Assembly: GCF_051622035.1 (NCBI RefSeq)
Contig: NC_135364.1
Span: 20,921,001-20,985,000 of the forward strand
DNA: 64,000 nt
Direction of reading: 5' to 3'
Source of the DNA: Arctopsyche grandis
Lineage: Eukaryota > Arthropoda > Insecta > Trichoptera > Hydropsychidae
Shown: in pieces, positions 1 to 57,658 of the stretch
Position numbering within the stretch: the stretch's first letter is position 1
Layout: every line of letters starts with the position of its first letter
Position numbers and translations under genes: made by a program
Notes under the pieces: model-generated
What the model was told of the DNA's origin: nothing
Seen by the model: the letters and a program-made list of their open reading frames with translations, nothing else
Database searches by the model: none

Positions 1-51
1 AACAATTCTTCCAATACAAATTTTCTTGACAAAAACTTATTTTTCATCACA

Positions 52-280
52 TCTAATATATAATTTCGAAAGAGACTATGTAAGTTTTGGGTCGTAGAAT
101 CCGTGACGTCATCAAACAAATCAAAGTTTATATGCCGACGATATTGATATCGTTGAATATTATTTTTTTTCAATTCAAATCAATTTAATAAAAAAACATA
201 TGAATGTTTACTATTAGATTAGCCATTTGTTTAAGCGATTTATATTACGAACACTGAGCGAAACCGGGTAAAACCACTAG
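52..280 (+). mobile_element. Helitron-like non-autonomous element, copy 1
   Basis: The element begins TCTAATATATAATTTCGAAAG and ends GTAAAACCACTAG. It lies between a flanking A (51) and T (281), the A^T insertion and TC...CTAG ends expected of Helitrons. A second full copy at 38838-39081 matches it along its length. No coding sequence is seen. The Helitron assignment is inferred from the ends and the lack of a target duplication. Confidence 0.65.
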
Positions 281-1463
281 TATTTCAAGTTTTCAAACAA
301 ATGTCATAATATTTTAATATCTCTAGCGAGCTGATTCTTTTTACGGATGATGTTCGATAGGTTTCTCATTTTCTGTTTATCATAAAATGATCTATTGTCA
401 TTGGGCCTGTTTCGGAATGCGTGTGAGGGGAGAATAATTGAGTAAGTGAACATTCAAATTCTAGATCTTCCTTCAAGACTAAAGAACGTACTGTTATTTA
501 ATTTGAATTTGTCTTTTTTCAAAAATATTCCATTACCAATACTTCAAAAACACGTTCCAACAAACGAATGTTAATTATGATGATATTTAAGAACGGGTTT
601 CTGGAATTCTTTAATTTTGAATAAAGGGTATCTGGAAATCACTGTGTATATCAAATTTATAGATTCTGAGGTAATTTACTCGAATTTTGTTTTTAAATAA
701 GAACCCTTTAGTAAGTTTAAGCAAGCCATATGCAAAAAAAGTTCTAGAATAATGTACCTACTAGCAAATACAAACTAAATATTAGATCTGGAGTTCTGGA
801 TACCGACTTCCTTTAACAATTTATTGCAGTGAATCAATCATGAAGATCCTACTATAACAGTTTAATAGCTTTTAGGTAAATCCGTATTGATATAATCTTT
901 AAAGAAAAATCATAAATAGTACGTATTGCATTTATAAAAATATTTTATTCATTAGAAATATGTATGTCATCGTATTTTAATACTAAATAAAAGAGTGCAG
1001 CTAATAAAAAATAGTTCGGATTATCCGTATCTCACTTCTGCATCAATTCATTCGGATAATCTAAAATACATATACCTGCCGTGCTTTCTTTTTGGAGATG
1101 AAATAATGTCTATCTTATGAATGTAATCAAAATTTTACAAAAACATTTTTGATTGTATGCGTTTGTTGTTAGCGTTGGTTCTGCAGTAGCTGTATCTTGG
1201 GTTGCGAATTTTGTTGATGTTGTATTTAGCAGTCGCCGTTGTATCACCGACTCAGCGGTATAGAGGCTTACTTTCAAATATAAAATGCTTATTTTATTAA
1301 AAATTTAAATTGCTTAATAATATAATGTACAAATCATTTAAGTAGCGTCCAGTTGGGGTCGACCCCATAAATAGACCACAATGAAAAAATATGAATGCGG
1401 CCTTGCATTGGCGATAACACCACATATTGTGTTCAGTCTTATCACTCGTGTCTCGGCATCGAC
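281..1463. other. 5' flank of the SMYD-like gene; nothing recognised
   Basis: AT-rich sequence with no convincing coding exon or repeat. It should contain the promoter and 5' UTR of the gene that starts near 1464, but I see no clear core promoter motif. An in-frame ATG at 1395 lies in this stretch, in a poorer initiation context. Confidence 0.4.
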
Positions 1464-17896
<16,433 letters not shown>

Positions 17897-17935
17897 TTAA
17901 TAAGTGTATATATTAGGATATTTATATTTTTTATA

Positions 17936-17941
17936 AATAAA
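17936..17941 (+). terminator. Poly(A) signal of the SMYD-like gene
   Basis: AATAAA 40 bp after the stop codon. Confidence 0.6.
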
Positions 17942-18164
17942 AGCGAAATACCAAAGTCAACTACTTTTATTTAAAATACAAGGATTATTACTTATTTTAT
18001 ATATAATGAAATTTGGTTCACTCATAAGATAACATAAACAGGTCAAAATGCAATACATCCAAGAATAATAGAAGCTTTTTTTTAATTACCTACAGTCAAT
18101 AATTTTGGTGGTTTAATATAAAACAGTCCTCCAGCTTCTTCATAAAAAGAGAGAGCTTCTTGAC

Positions 18165-18420
18165 ATGGTGAAGCGCCGTAAGATGGAATATTTTGGCCAC
18201 ATTATTCGCGGCCCCAAATATCGCCTTCTACAAACAAACATAGAAGGGAATAAGAAGGCAAACGGTGGTTTGGGAGAAAGAAGCTCTCTTGGCTCCGGAA
18301 CATTTTTAAGCAAGCTATTTCGGCTTGCCCATGATAGGGAAGAATTCGCACGGGCTATAAACAATGTCTGCCCATGGTAGTCGCCTACGTCTGAATACAG
18401 ATTCGGCATTAGAAGAAGAA
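18165..18420 (+). mobile_element. LINE 3' end fragment between two genes
   Basis: A 71-aa open stretch, MVKRRKMEYFGHIIRG... to ...AHDREEFARAINNVCPW, resembles the C-terminus of non-LTR retrotransposon RT proteins. It ends in AGAAGAAGAA. It sits in the 766-bp gap between the SMYD-like and opsin-like genes, so any opsin promoter must be close to or within it. Confidence 0.7.
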
Positions 18421-18661
18421 TAATATAAAACAGCAATGTTAAAATATAAATACATACTACATATGTACAATTGTAGACATTTGTGAAACCTCAGACAGGT
18501 TTATTCTGTTTTCCATTCTCAAGTTACCAAATCTATTGTCCCTTTTCCTGTTCGTGTGTGTCTGCTGAAACACAACAGGTTATGCTCCTGTACGTTGCCA
18601 TTAACAGTTCAGCGTCGACAAGGAGACGACCGTGTTCTGTGAATAGTGCACTTTTATAAAA

Positions 18662-18740
18662 ATGTATGAAGATTTTGATTGCCCTTTGAACTTATTGGAT
18701 TCCCACAAAGTTATATTGGGCGCCTGCATTGTTATACTCG
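18662..18740 (+). CDS. Opsin-like gene, exon 1
   Basis: ATG then 26 codons (MYEDFDCPLNLLDSHKVILG...) into TM1, ending CTCG|GTGAGT in phase 1. A competing ATG at 18666 stops after seven codons. Confidence 0.8.
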
Positions 18741-20779
18741 GTGAGTTTGATATACATACACTGTTATTTAAATCAAATATGAAATAATAATACAACAAGT
18801 GAAGAAGTTTTTAAATTAAATAGGTATCGGAGGTGTTCTTTTAAATGCTTGGGTAATGATAACATTTATTCATAGTCATTTGCTATCGTTCAAAAGTCAT
18901 TTGTTGGTGTTAAACTTGTGCACGGCCTGTCTAGCGAGAAATATTCTAGGAGGGTTTACTTTTGCCGGTCCATCTGCTCTGGCTGGACGGTCAGTATTTT
19001 TAAGATTATCAATTTTACAATTTTTTCTTATACGTTAAGTTAATATAGTGCTATGTAAAAAGGAATTAATTCTAATTGATCAGATCATTGTTCTGACGAT
19101 TGATCTTGAACTGCAATCAATAATGTACGACAAATGTGAATTATGTATGTATGGCAAATATGAATTTAAATTGACCTGTGTTTAGTGGTTCTTGACTTGA
19201 TCTGTAATATTATCAGGTCAAATTTAACATGATGTCATTGAACCATATTCAATTATGGCAGTATAAAAGGTACGAATTCTGATGAATATTTTTTATTATT
19301 AATTTTAGATGGATTTTTGGACAACAGTGCTGCAAATTATTTGCCTTTATGCAACAGCTTTTGGGAGTTTTCCAAATGATATCACTTGCTGTATTGTGTT
19401 TTGAAAGATTCTTAATAACTAAGAGGTTAAAAAGAGGTATTTTAAATGAAATATTCATAATATTACTATCGAATGTGTGTCTAATATTTTTATTTAAATG
19501 TGTGTATTGAGTTTTTTCATGCAAACGTTCCATTATTTTATTTAGAGAAACAGGATTTAAGCATAAAATTTTACATGGCGAGTATCGTTTTCTGTTGGAG
19601 TTATTCAATAACATTTTCAATACCTCCTCTGCTCCAATATGGTGATTTTGGATGTGATGCCAGTGGAACAACGTGTACATTAGAGTGGCGTTATAGAAAC
19701 ATTCGCCAAACAAGTTTCAATATCTTATTGGTTATTTTTGCCGGCATAATTCCAATTGTTTGCATGTATGTTGTATGAAATCAAATTTTTAATTTAAATT
19801 TATCATCAAAATATATTTTTGATCATTATGAATTTACTGAAATAGAGGTGTTTCATTGTGGAAATGCGTCAGGCTGAACAGAAGACAAAGACTGTCTGAT
19901 ACGCAGTGGGAGCAATGGTCGTTAACAAAGGTAACAGTTTCAAATTACACAACCTCTTTATTTCGTTTGGATAATAGAAAGACAACCACAGCTTTTGTTA
20001 AATATTTAACATGGAAATGAAAGGATTTTTCTATTTATTTATTTTTATTTTTAGAATACTTGCATTGTGGCTGTCACGATTTTAATATTTTGGCTACCAC
20101 AAGCTGTATTAGCATCATGGGTATCAATAACCAGTTGGTCTAAAGCTCTTCGATACTCAGGTCCTTCCTTTGCGATATCCATTTTAGCTCCTTTAGGAGC
20201 TGAGGTAATCAACATACATTCATTTTTTGGTTTTATCATAGATATATAATACATAGATGGGCCCTGATGCCTGCTTTTGGTCGGAGATCTTGTCGTCACT
20301 AACTGAGGGGTGCGGGGGGTTTAACTAGCGGAGAAGTTGGGAAAAAAAAGGTTTTTTTCCCTACGACGCAGCGGTCGTCGTTTTTTCCACCACTTCCCCG
20401 CTAGTTAAACCCCCCGCACCCCTCAGTTAGTGACGACAAGATCTCCGCAATATCTATGCAATATCGACCTTCCGACTTAGAAGTTAACTAGTTACTGAGA
20501 GAAAGTGTGCATGCGCCATGTATTTTGCATGCGCCAACAGGGAGACCGGCATAAAACGTGAGGGCGTATCTATGTATTATACATCTATGGGTTTTATGTA
20601 CGATTTTTAATATCTTTTTTTTTAATAATTTATAGGCTGCTACATTGATTCCAGTCTTATGTTACATGGCAGGTGAGCCTAGAATACGAACAGCTTTGTT
20701 GGGGCGTTGTAAAGAGAATTATGGAATTATAAAAAGAAGGAGAGAATCTTCAGGTTTTACAATGATTTCTGAAACTTAG
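18662..20779 (+). CDS. Opsin-like G-protein-coupled receptor lacking the retinal lysine
   Basis: Exons 18662-18740, 18824-18989, 19309-19436, 19546-19765, 19846-19930, 20055-20204 and 20636-20779 join in phase to 323 aa with seven membrane segments. Opsin features: a TM1 Asn (GVLLNAWVM), a TM3 Cys (C89 or C90) with C168 in ECL2 (CDASGTTCTLEW) for the disulfide, ERF at 114-116 in place of DRY, FWLPQAV in TM6, and TM7 ending PVLCY. Aligned on that Tyr as Tyr306 of bovine rhodopsin, the Schiff-base Lys296 position is Glu276. The TM2 Asp and the Asn of NPxxY are also replaced. The short loops and TSCT-like ECL2 suggest the RGR/peropsin side of the opsin family. It matches my recollection of the lepidopteran 'unclassified' opsin. 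It may not bind retinal by a Schiff base. Ligand and signalling are unknown. Confidence 0.88.
18824..18989 (+). CDS. Opsin-like gene, exon 2 (TM1-TM2)
   Basis: AAATAG|GTATCGG to GGACG|GTCAGT, entering in phase 1 and leaving in phase 2. Encodes the rest of TM1 and TM2 (LVLNLCTACLARN), where opsins have an Asp that is absent here. Confidence 0.87.
19309..19436 (+). CDS. Opsin-like gene, exon 3 (TM3)
   Basis: TTTTAG|ATGGATT to AAAGAG|GTATTT. Encodes WIFGQQCCKLFAF, then TM3 and ERFLITKR at its cytoplasmic end. Confidence 0.88.
19546..19765 (+). CDS. Opsin-like gene, exon 4 (TM4-ECL2-TM5)
   Basis: TTTAG|AGAAACAGG to TTTGCAT|GTATGT. Encodes TM4, the cysteine-bearing second extracellular loop and most of TM5. 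Confidence 0.88.
19846..19930 (+). CDS. Opsin-like gene, exon 5 (third intracellular loop)
   Basis: AAATAG|AGGTGTT to ACAAAG|GTAACA. A short basic loop (WKCVRLNRRQRLSDTQWEQW) leads towards TM6. Confidence 0.85.
20055..20204 (+). CDS. Opsin-like gene, exon 6 (TM6 and start of TM7)
   Basis: TTTTTAG|AATACTTGC to GCTGAG|GTAATC, fifty codons in phase 0. Encodes FWLPQAV and ends at Glu276, the residue aligned to the missing lysine. Confidence 0.87.
20237..20589. mobile_element. hAT-like MITE with 50-bp GC-rich hairpin in the last opsin intron
   Basis: Imperfect TIRs begin CATAGATATATAATACATAG at the left and CATAGATGTATAATACATAG (reversed) at the right. They are flanked by a perfect 8-bp duplication, GGTTTTAT (20229-20236 and 20590-20597). 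Inside, 20282-20331 and 20398-20447 are exact 50-bp inverted copies, very GC-rich (CTGAGGGGTGCGGGGGG). The 8-bp duplication suggests hAT. Confidence 0.85.
20636..20779 (+). CDS. Opsin-like gene, exon 7 (end of TM7, C-tail)
   Basis: TTATAG|GCTGCTAC to TAG, 47 codons plus stop. Encodes AATLIPVLCYMAGEPRIR and a short basic tail ending FTMISET. Confidence 0.87.
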   Translation, partial: AATLIPVLCYMAGEPRIRTALLGRCKENYGIIKRRRESSGFTMISET

Positions 20780-22715
20780 TGTTCAATTAAAAACTCGAAA
20801 ATTTATTAAGATTTGCTTGTGGTTAAAAATAAATAAAATGTTTTCAAATTAATTTTTATTTAATTGGATTTTTAATTTGAATTAATGTTTATTATTGGAA
20901 TATTTTAAAATATATTTATTGACATTTTCTGTTTCTAACTCATAATAACTACATATACCTAAGTTAGTTGTATTTTTTTTTAAAGAAAACTAATAAATCA
21001 CTAATAAAAAAATATTTTATTCACTTTGTACATACATTGACTAACAATATAAGTTATTTATATCGATGACATCACAGATGTCACAAAGGCCTGAAAAGTG
21101 TTACAATCTAAATTATTAGAAAAAAAATAGGCTCACTCTATTTACATATGTAGTTCTATTTTAAGAGAAGAAGTTAGAAAATTATTAAAAAGTATTCGCA
21201 CTTTTTTTGCAGAAATAATTAATTATTATAATTTAGAATATATCAAAACAAAATTTTATAAAACATTCTATTATTTACAAAATTTACTAAACCTTAATAA
21301 GTATAATGGCATCATATAATTTCTTATAAAATACTTTAAAATATATATATATAAGAAGAAAATTAGAATAAGAAATGAAGTAGAATATATATATTTGTAG
21401 AAATAAGAAGATTTTATTATTGTCAAAGTGATGATTTGATATCATAAGGAAATAAATAAATTTATTCATCATAAAAAAATGAAATTTTCTAGATCAATTC
21501 CACAAATGTTGTTTGTTTTTTTTTTCTTTTATAACGCTAAACGGGTCTCACATGGAATATATGTAGATGGATTCATTCCAATTGGCCCCATAAATTTAAT
21601 AATATTATATATTCATCAATTGGCACCATTAAAATTTATCCATGTGTAGTATTATGCATATATGTATGTATATAGTTTAATATTTTAAAATTCATATATA
21701 GAGATATGTATGACATGTGAGTATATCCGTGTTTGTATTTTTATATTATGAGGCATTACAAGCACAAGAAGAAACTTATTAAGTAAACTTATCTTATTTG
21801 GTCACTTAATTTAATGTAAAGTATATTTCTTCTCAGGTAACACAAATCACTTTTTTTAGAATAATGAATCTTTGTGAGAGATAAAAAGTGCTTATATTTA
21901 AATGAATGTATTATATATAGATTCATCCAAAATTTTACCGTGCGACTATGCATGTATAATTTAAAAGAGTTTGATTATTTTAATACTTGATTTTTGTTTT
22001 AAATATAATGATTATTATTGAAATTTTAGAAGTGCTTTAATAAAATTGTCTTTATATTTATTATATTTTAGCGTAGTTTATTTTGCATTTGAAGTACAAA
22101 ACTATTTTAATTAACAGCATGCTCAAATGTAAAGTATGAGAGATTTCAAAGAATATTGCCAATATCTTTATGATGAAGAGTCATAAATACTTATTGAATA
22201 TATATCCCATACAATTTTTTATATGTATATATTAATCGCAATTTTAATAATATGCCGTAAAAATTCGGTCCCGTTTCATTTCAAATTATACCTGTTGAAG
22301 GCACGAAGAGTAATGATACAGAAGACTATTATTTTCTAGTAAGTTTCTTTTTGGTGTAAAAAAAATAGCTACCCTATCAGAATCCTATACTTTGAGTATA
22401 CCTTTCATCTCTTTCAAACAACTTTTTGTCTTGGACGCTATCTTCAATCATGATTTTTCAGTCTTTGCATGAAATATAAATAGTATATTGAAATTAAAAT
22501 ATTAAATGATATACCCTCACATACAATATACATATACGAAAAAAACATTCAGATGCATAGATACTATGCATATCCGTACGCAGAATTATAGCGAGTGGTG
22601 CAAACATACCACTATAGCTCGACACCAGTGCATATTCATTATATTCATATGTGTTTACACTATTGTGGTTCATCATCACACACTGATTAATATTTATTCC
22701 AACGTCTGCAATTCA
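20780..22715. other. Intergenic region between convergent genes
   Basis: Very AT-rich. AATAAA at 20828-20833 and an overlapping one at 20832-20837 serve the opsin-like gene, and AATAAA on the - strand (22698-22693) the transporter. No other feature is recognised. Confidence 0.7.
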
Positions 22716-53871
<31,156 letters not shown>

Positions 53872-56125
53872 TCACACGGAAATATTTGAAGCAAAATAAT
53901 AATAATATTATTTAAAAATCGATAAGGACGCACAATTTCGTCTACAGCTACAAAACACTGTCGTAGACGAAGGTAAGAAACGAAAATTTCACTTTTGATT
54001 CAGTAATCTTACTTTGCAAGACTAAATTATGAATGTAAATTAAAATAAGCGAAACAAAACTTTTAAATACGATTATGAGTAGTCCCCGTGGGTTATCTCT
54101 TTATAGAAATCATTATTTTTATTTATTATTGTTAGTAGTTTTTCTCGGTTGCACTTTTTCTTCTGCTCGAAACTTTATTTCGCGTCGTCGTACGTTGAAC
54201 TTCAGCGCCATTCAGATGTAATGATTTTTGTGACTTTTAGTATTTACGATTAATTCTATTTAAATGTAAAATCCCTTCGAAGAAATTCAACATCGCCTTG
54301 CAATCTGAAAATGAAATATTTGTTATGTTAGTTAACACAAAGTAAATGTATCAAAATATATACGTTTGGTATCGTTAATTAATTTCCCATGTAAAGTTAC
54401 AGACTAGGTCGAAAGCTTGTTGTTGTTGTGCTTAATATCCGTGTTTTTATGTCGTGCTCGCGGCTTTATTGAGGGCTTCAGATTAATCACCGTAATAATC
54501 TTGAATATAATGATCTTCCCATTATAGTAAAATGTAATGAACCATGAAAATCTTTTAGTTGTAATTATACAATAACTTCTTGAATCGTTTCCTTGAAATT
54601 GTCGTGTTTTAATACAGAAGAGAGAAATTCATTAGCGGATGCTCTTTTACGTAATACTTTTATCTTTGTATTCTTGAGTGGTTCGTGTGAGATAAAACTG
54701 ATAGAATGTTGTTTTTTAACCGATATCGTTTATTCCGTGTAATCATACTACATAGGATGTCACAATATTTTGATCGAGCGATTTCAACGAACGCGAGTCG
54801 TCTTGAATATAGTAAATATATATTATGAAATTTTGATTTTGATCGTATTGATGTGAGGACATGTTCTTTATTTCGTTTTTGAGATTTCATAAACATTTCT
54901 GAGAAGCGTTGGTAGCACAAAGGAGACAGGAACGTACATATGTATGTATGTATATGTATGTACATACATACATACACACAAGCATATGATAAATATGAAC
55001 AAACATATGTACATATGTCCGAGTTCAATGTTTTATTTGTCACTTTTATCCCGAAGGAATGCCTCACTTCGATTCACCGCTTTGTTTTCATATAATAAAT
55101 CCCTGTGGCATGTTTATTTTCACTTAGAGGGGCATCGCTTTGTTCGAAATTACGGAAAACGAGCTCTTTATCGCGAAATATGTACATATGTATATGTGCC
55201 TCGATTCGGTTTTGATTTATTTTATATGTATAAAGGAAGTCGAACAGAGTCGACTGTGATTGAAAATTTAATACAGTTAACTATAAAGTAAATTTTCATT
55301 AGAACAATTATCATATGTATATTATACATGTGTACCTGGTATTTTAAGGACTGTATTTACTGGATAAGTTGTATTTGATTATTATACAATGGAATATGTT
55401 GGATATATTCACCGGAGAATGAAAGTATTTGTTATTGTTAAAGTTTTTATCTTTCAAGTGTAAGCGTGAACTTTAGACCAGTTTACACCGCGTGTTTTAT
55501 ATTTTTATTATTATCATCTTATCGGTTTAATCCACTTTAATTGTTTCTCTGACGTTTCGAATGTGTTGTGAAGTTGCCAAGAAAATTTTCCGTTTTGAAC
55601 GGCTCGTTTGGCGGATAGTTTAGCATTTTTACTTCACGTGAACGAATACGAAAATATTTTGCTGTAGAAATTCAAAACAAAAATATTGTGAATACAATGT
55701 TTTGAGCAGTACTTGCTACGAAATTGACCGTAAAACTGGAGCGTTTACGAGCGAACGTAAATTTTTATGTTTTTGTAACAATTTTTAAAAATTATTTAGG
55801 AACATTATTATCATCGGAGATGTTTTTCTGTTAAAAAATGTCGGAACTCGGAAGCAATTGTCTTTAAGTTGAATTTCATTTGACTTGAATAGAATATGCG
55901 AAACAAAAACGGCAAAATTTGAAAGGAACCTCGCGTGAATATTTGTTTAAAAGTTATTCGATCTCACAGAAGACATACAAAGTAATCAAAATTACGTTTT
56001 GTAGAGAATTTTCAATTTGCATTGTTTAACTTTCACGTTCGTATACCGACTGAATCGGCTAAGCAATTTGTTTTTATATATTAGCCGTTGCTTTTGGATT
56101 TTTCTTTTTATTTTATTTATGTAGG

Positions 56126-56190
56126 CCATTGTGGCGCATTAGGTTAGGTTAGGTTAGGTTAGGTCCAAAACTATAAATGAATGAATATTT
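56126..56190 (+). repeat. Repeat 3' end carrying (TTAGG)5
   Basis: CCATTGTGGCGCA is followed by five exact TTAGG units (56139-56163) and then TCCAAAACTATAAATGAATG. Both flanks match the hairpin repeat at 9706-9765, so the array lies inside that repeat. Confidence 0.75.
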
Positions 56191-56534
56191 GATAGTGTCA
56201 TAAGTGGCACATTTTTTCATTTTGAGAAATATTTCTCAAAACATGAAATGTAATGTTTTGCGTTTAACAATATTTGAAAATACGGGTAGTCGTAATACGT
56301 TTATTTTGCTTTTCCGAGATTCTGGACATGTCGAATTAAAAGAGGTGATAATGGAATTGAAAATTGGACTTCCGCCACTTTCAAATGTAACGGCTCGTAT
56401 GCAAATTTTAATTAAAGTGATACGGTTTCGGTATAAGTATAACAGGTGGTCAAATTCAACAAGTGAAATTACTGAAAAGTGTCGAAAATAGTCGACGAAA
56501 TTCTCACGAAGAGCACAATTTTTCGCACACTCAC

Positions 56535-56790
56535 TTTGCGTCCTTGGAGAAGCGCGTCCGAAGAGAAGACGAATTTAAACAAAGACGCGATTTTAATGCG
56601 ATGAGAATAAATAGCACTAAGTGTTTGTATGCGCGCGCGCGCGCTCGGCTAGATCGTGCTTCGGGCACGTCGCGCTTGTTGCGAGCACGTGCTAGCGAGA
56701 CCGGCTGTGGACCGGCACTGACGCGGGCCAACTTGCAAAGCACCTGTTCGACGGCCAGGGGTGCTCAATCCACAGTCCGCAAATGTCAAA
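56535..56790 (-). promoter_or_regulatory. Candidate non-coding first exon/promoter of the MCT-like gene
   Basis: A GC-rich, CpG-rich block in AT-rich surroundings. Read on the - strand it ends GGACGCAAA|GTGAGTG, a good donor, 2.7 kb before the first coding exon. An initiator-like GCGTCAGTGCC lies near 56725. Open frames through it are probably a base-composition effect. Transcription is inferred only. Confidence 0.35.
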
Positions 56791-57272
56791 ATATATATGA
56801 CGAGATTCCTTGTATCGGCATGGAGACGGTGCGTGAAGATTTTGAACAAATAATGTACACCAAATCGTTACAGAACATGGCCTTCAAAATGGCTATGAAT
56901 CTGAAATAGCACAATAGTACTTACATACATACATATGTATATGGTTGCACACAGTGTGACTGATGATAATAATTAGTTTGAGTACATAAGATTAAAACGA
57001 AAAATCCAATTTTTGTACTCGGTGGAAAACTTTCGTCATATCAAAGGAACGTTAAATGAAAAGTTTTCGTCGAATTTAAACAATGTCCTGTGCCTGCGAC
57101 CAATCGATTTTAGCACGAAAAAGTTGATTTTTTAGTCTTAAATAAAATAATAAAATTTTATAAATTAAAATAATTTCTTTTAACCCCTCCCTCACCGAAG
57201 TGGGGTATGCAAGTGCCCCAATTTTTACGTTTTTCGTAATAACTATGTGGTTTTCAAAGCTATACATGGCGT

Positions 57273-57658
57273 CACGATAAATCACTTACGGATTTTACAC
57301 TCAACTTAAATCGATAAAATACAGTAGATAAATTTTCAATATAAAGCATTGTCAAAAAAGCGAATATGGGTAATACACTCTGTTGTCGTCAGTAGGGGTT
57401 ACAATACCGAAAGTACCGATACCGGTGGTATCGGTATTTGACCGAAAACAAATTTTTGGTACTACCGGTACTATAAACTAAATAAAAGCTTTTGAAAATC
57501 CGCAGATTTATCAAAATAATTGATCTGACATTTACAAATGATTGCAGTGATCATAATTTACACGTTAGTTTGAACTCTATATGATTTGATACATGTGTCA
57601 TTGCATCGATCAAAAACTATAAGCCGTTGAGTGTAAAATCCGTGAGTGATTTGTCGCG
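57273..57658. mobile_element. TIR element with TACCGG module
   Basis: 57273-57305 and 57626-57658 are inverted copies of 33 bp with about three differences (ATTTTACACTCAAC). Between them CAGTAGGGGTTACAATACCG starts a run of ACCGGTA/GGTATCGGTA units. A direct repeat of GGTTTTCAAAGCTATAC brackets it (57250 and 57663). Confidence 0.55.

Noticed and set aside
56139-56163. True telomere or chromosome end
   Set aside because: Only five units, and both flanks continue a dispersed repeat.
56463-56909. A 148-aa open frame through the GC-rich block
   Set aside because: It has low complexity (Arg/Ala-rich), no family resemblance, and the opposite strand is equally open. A regulatory or UTR origin fits better.
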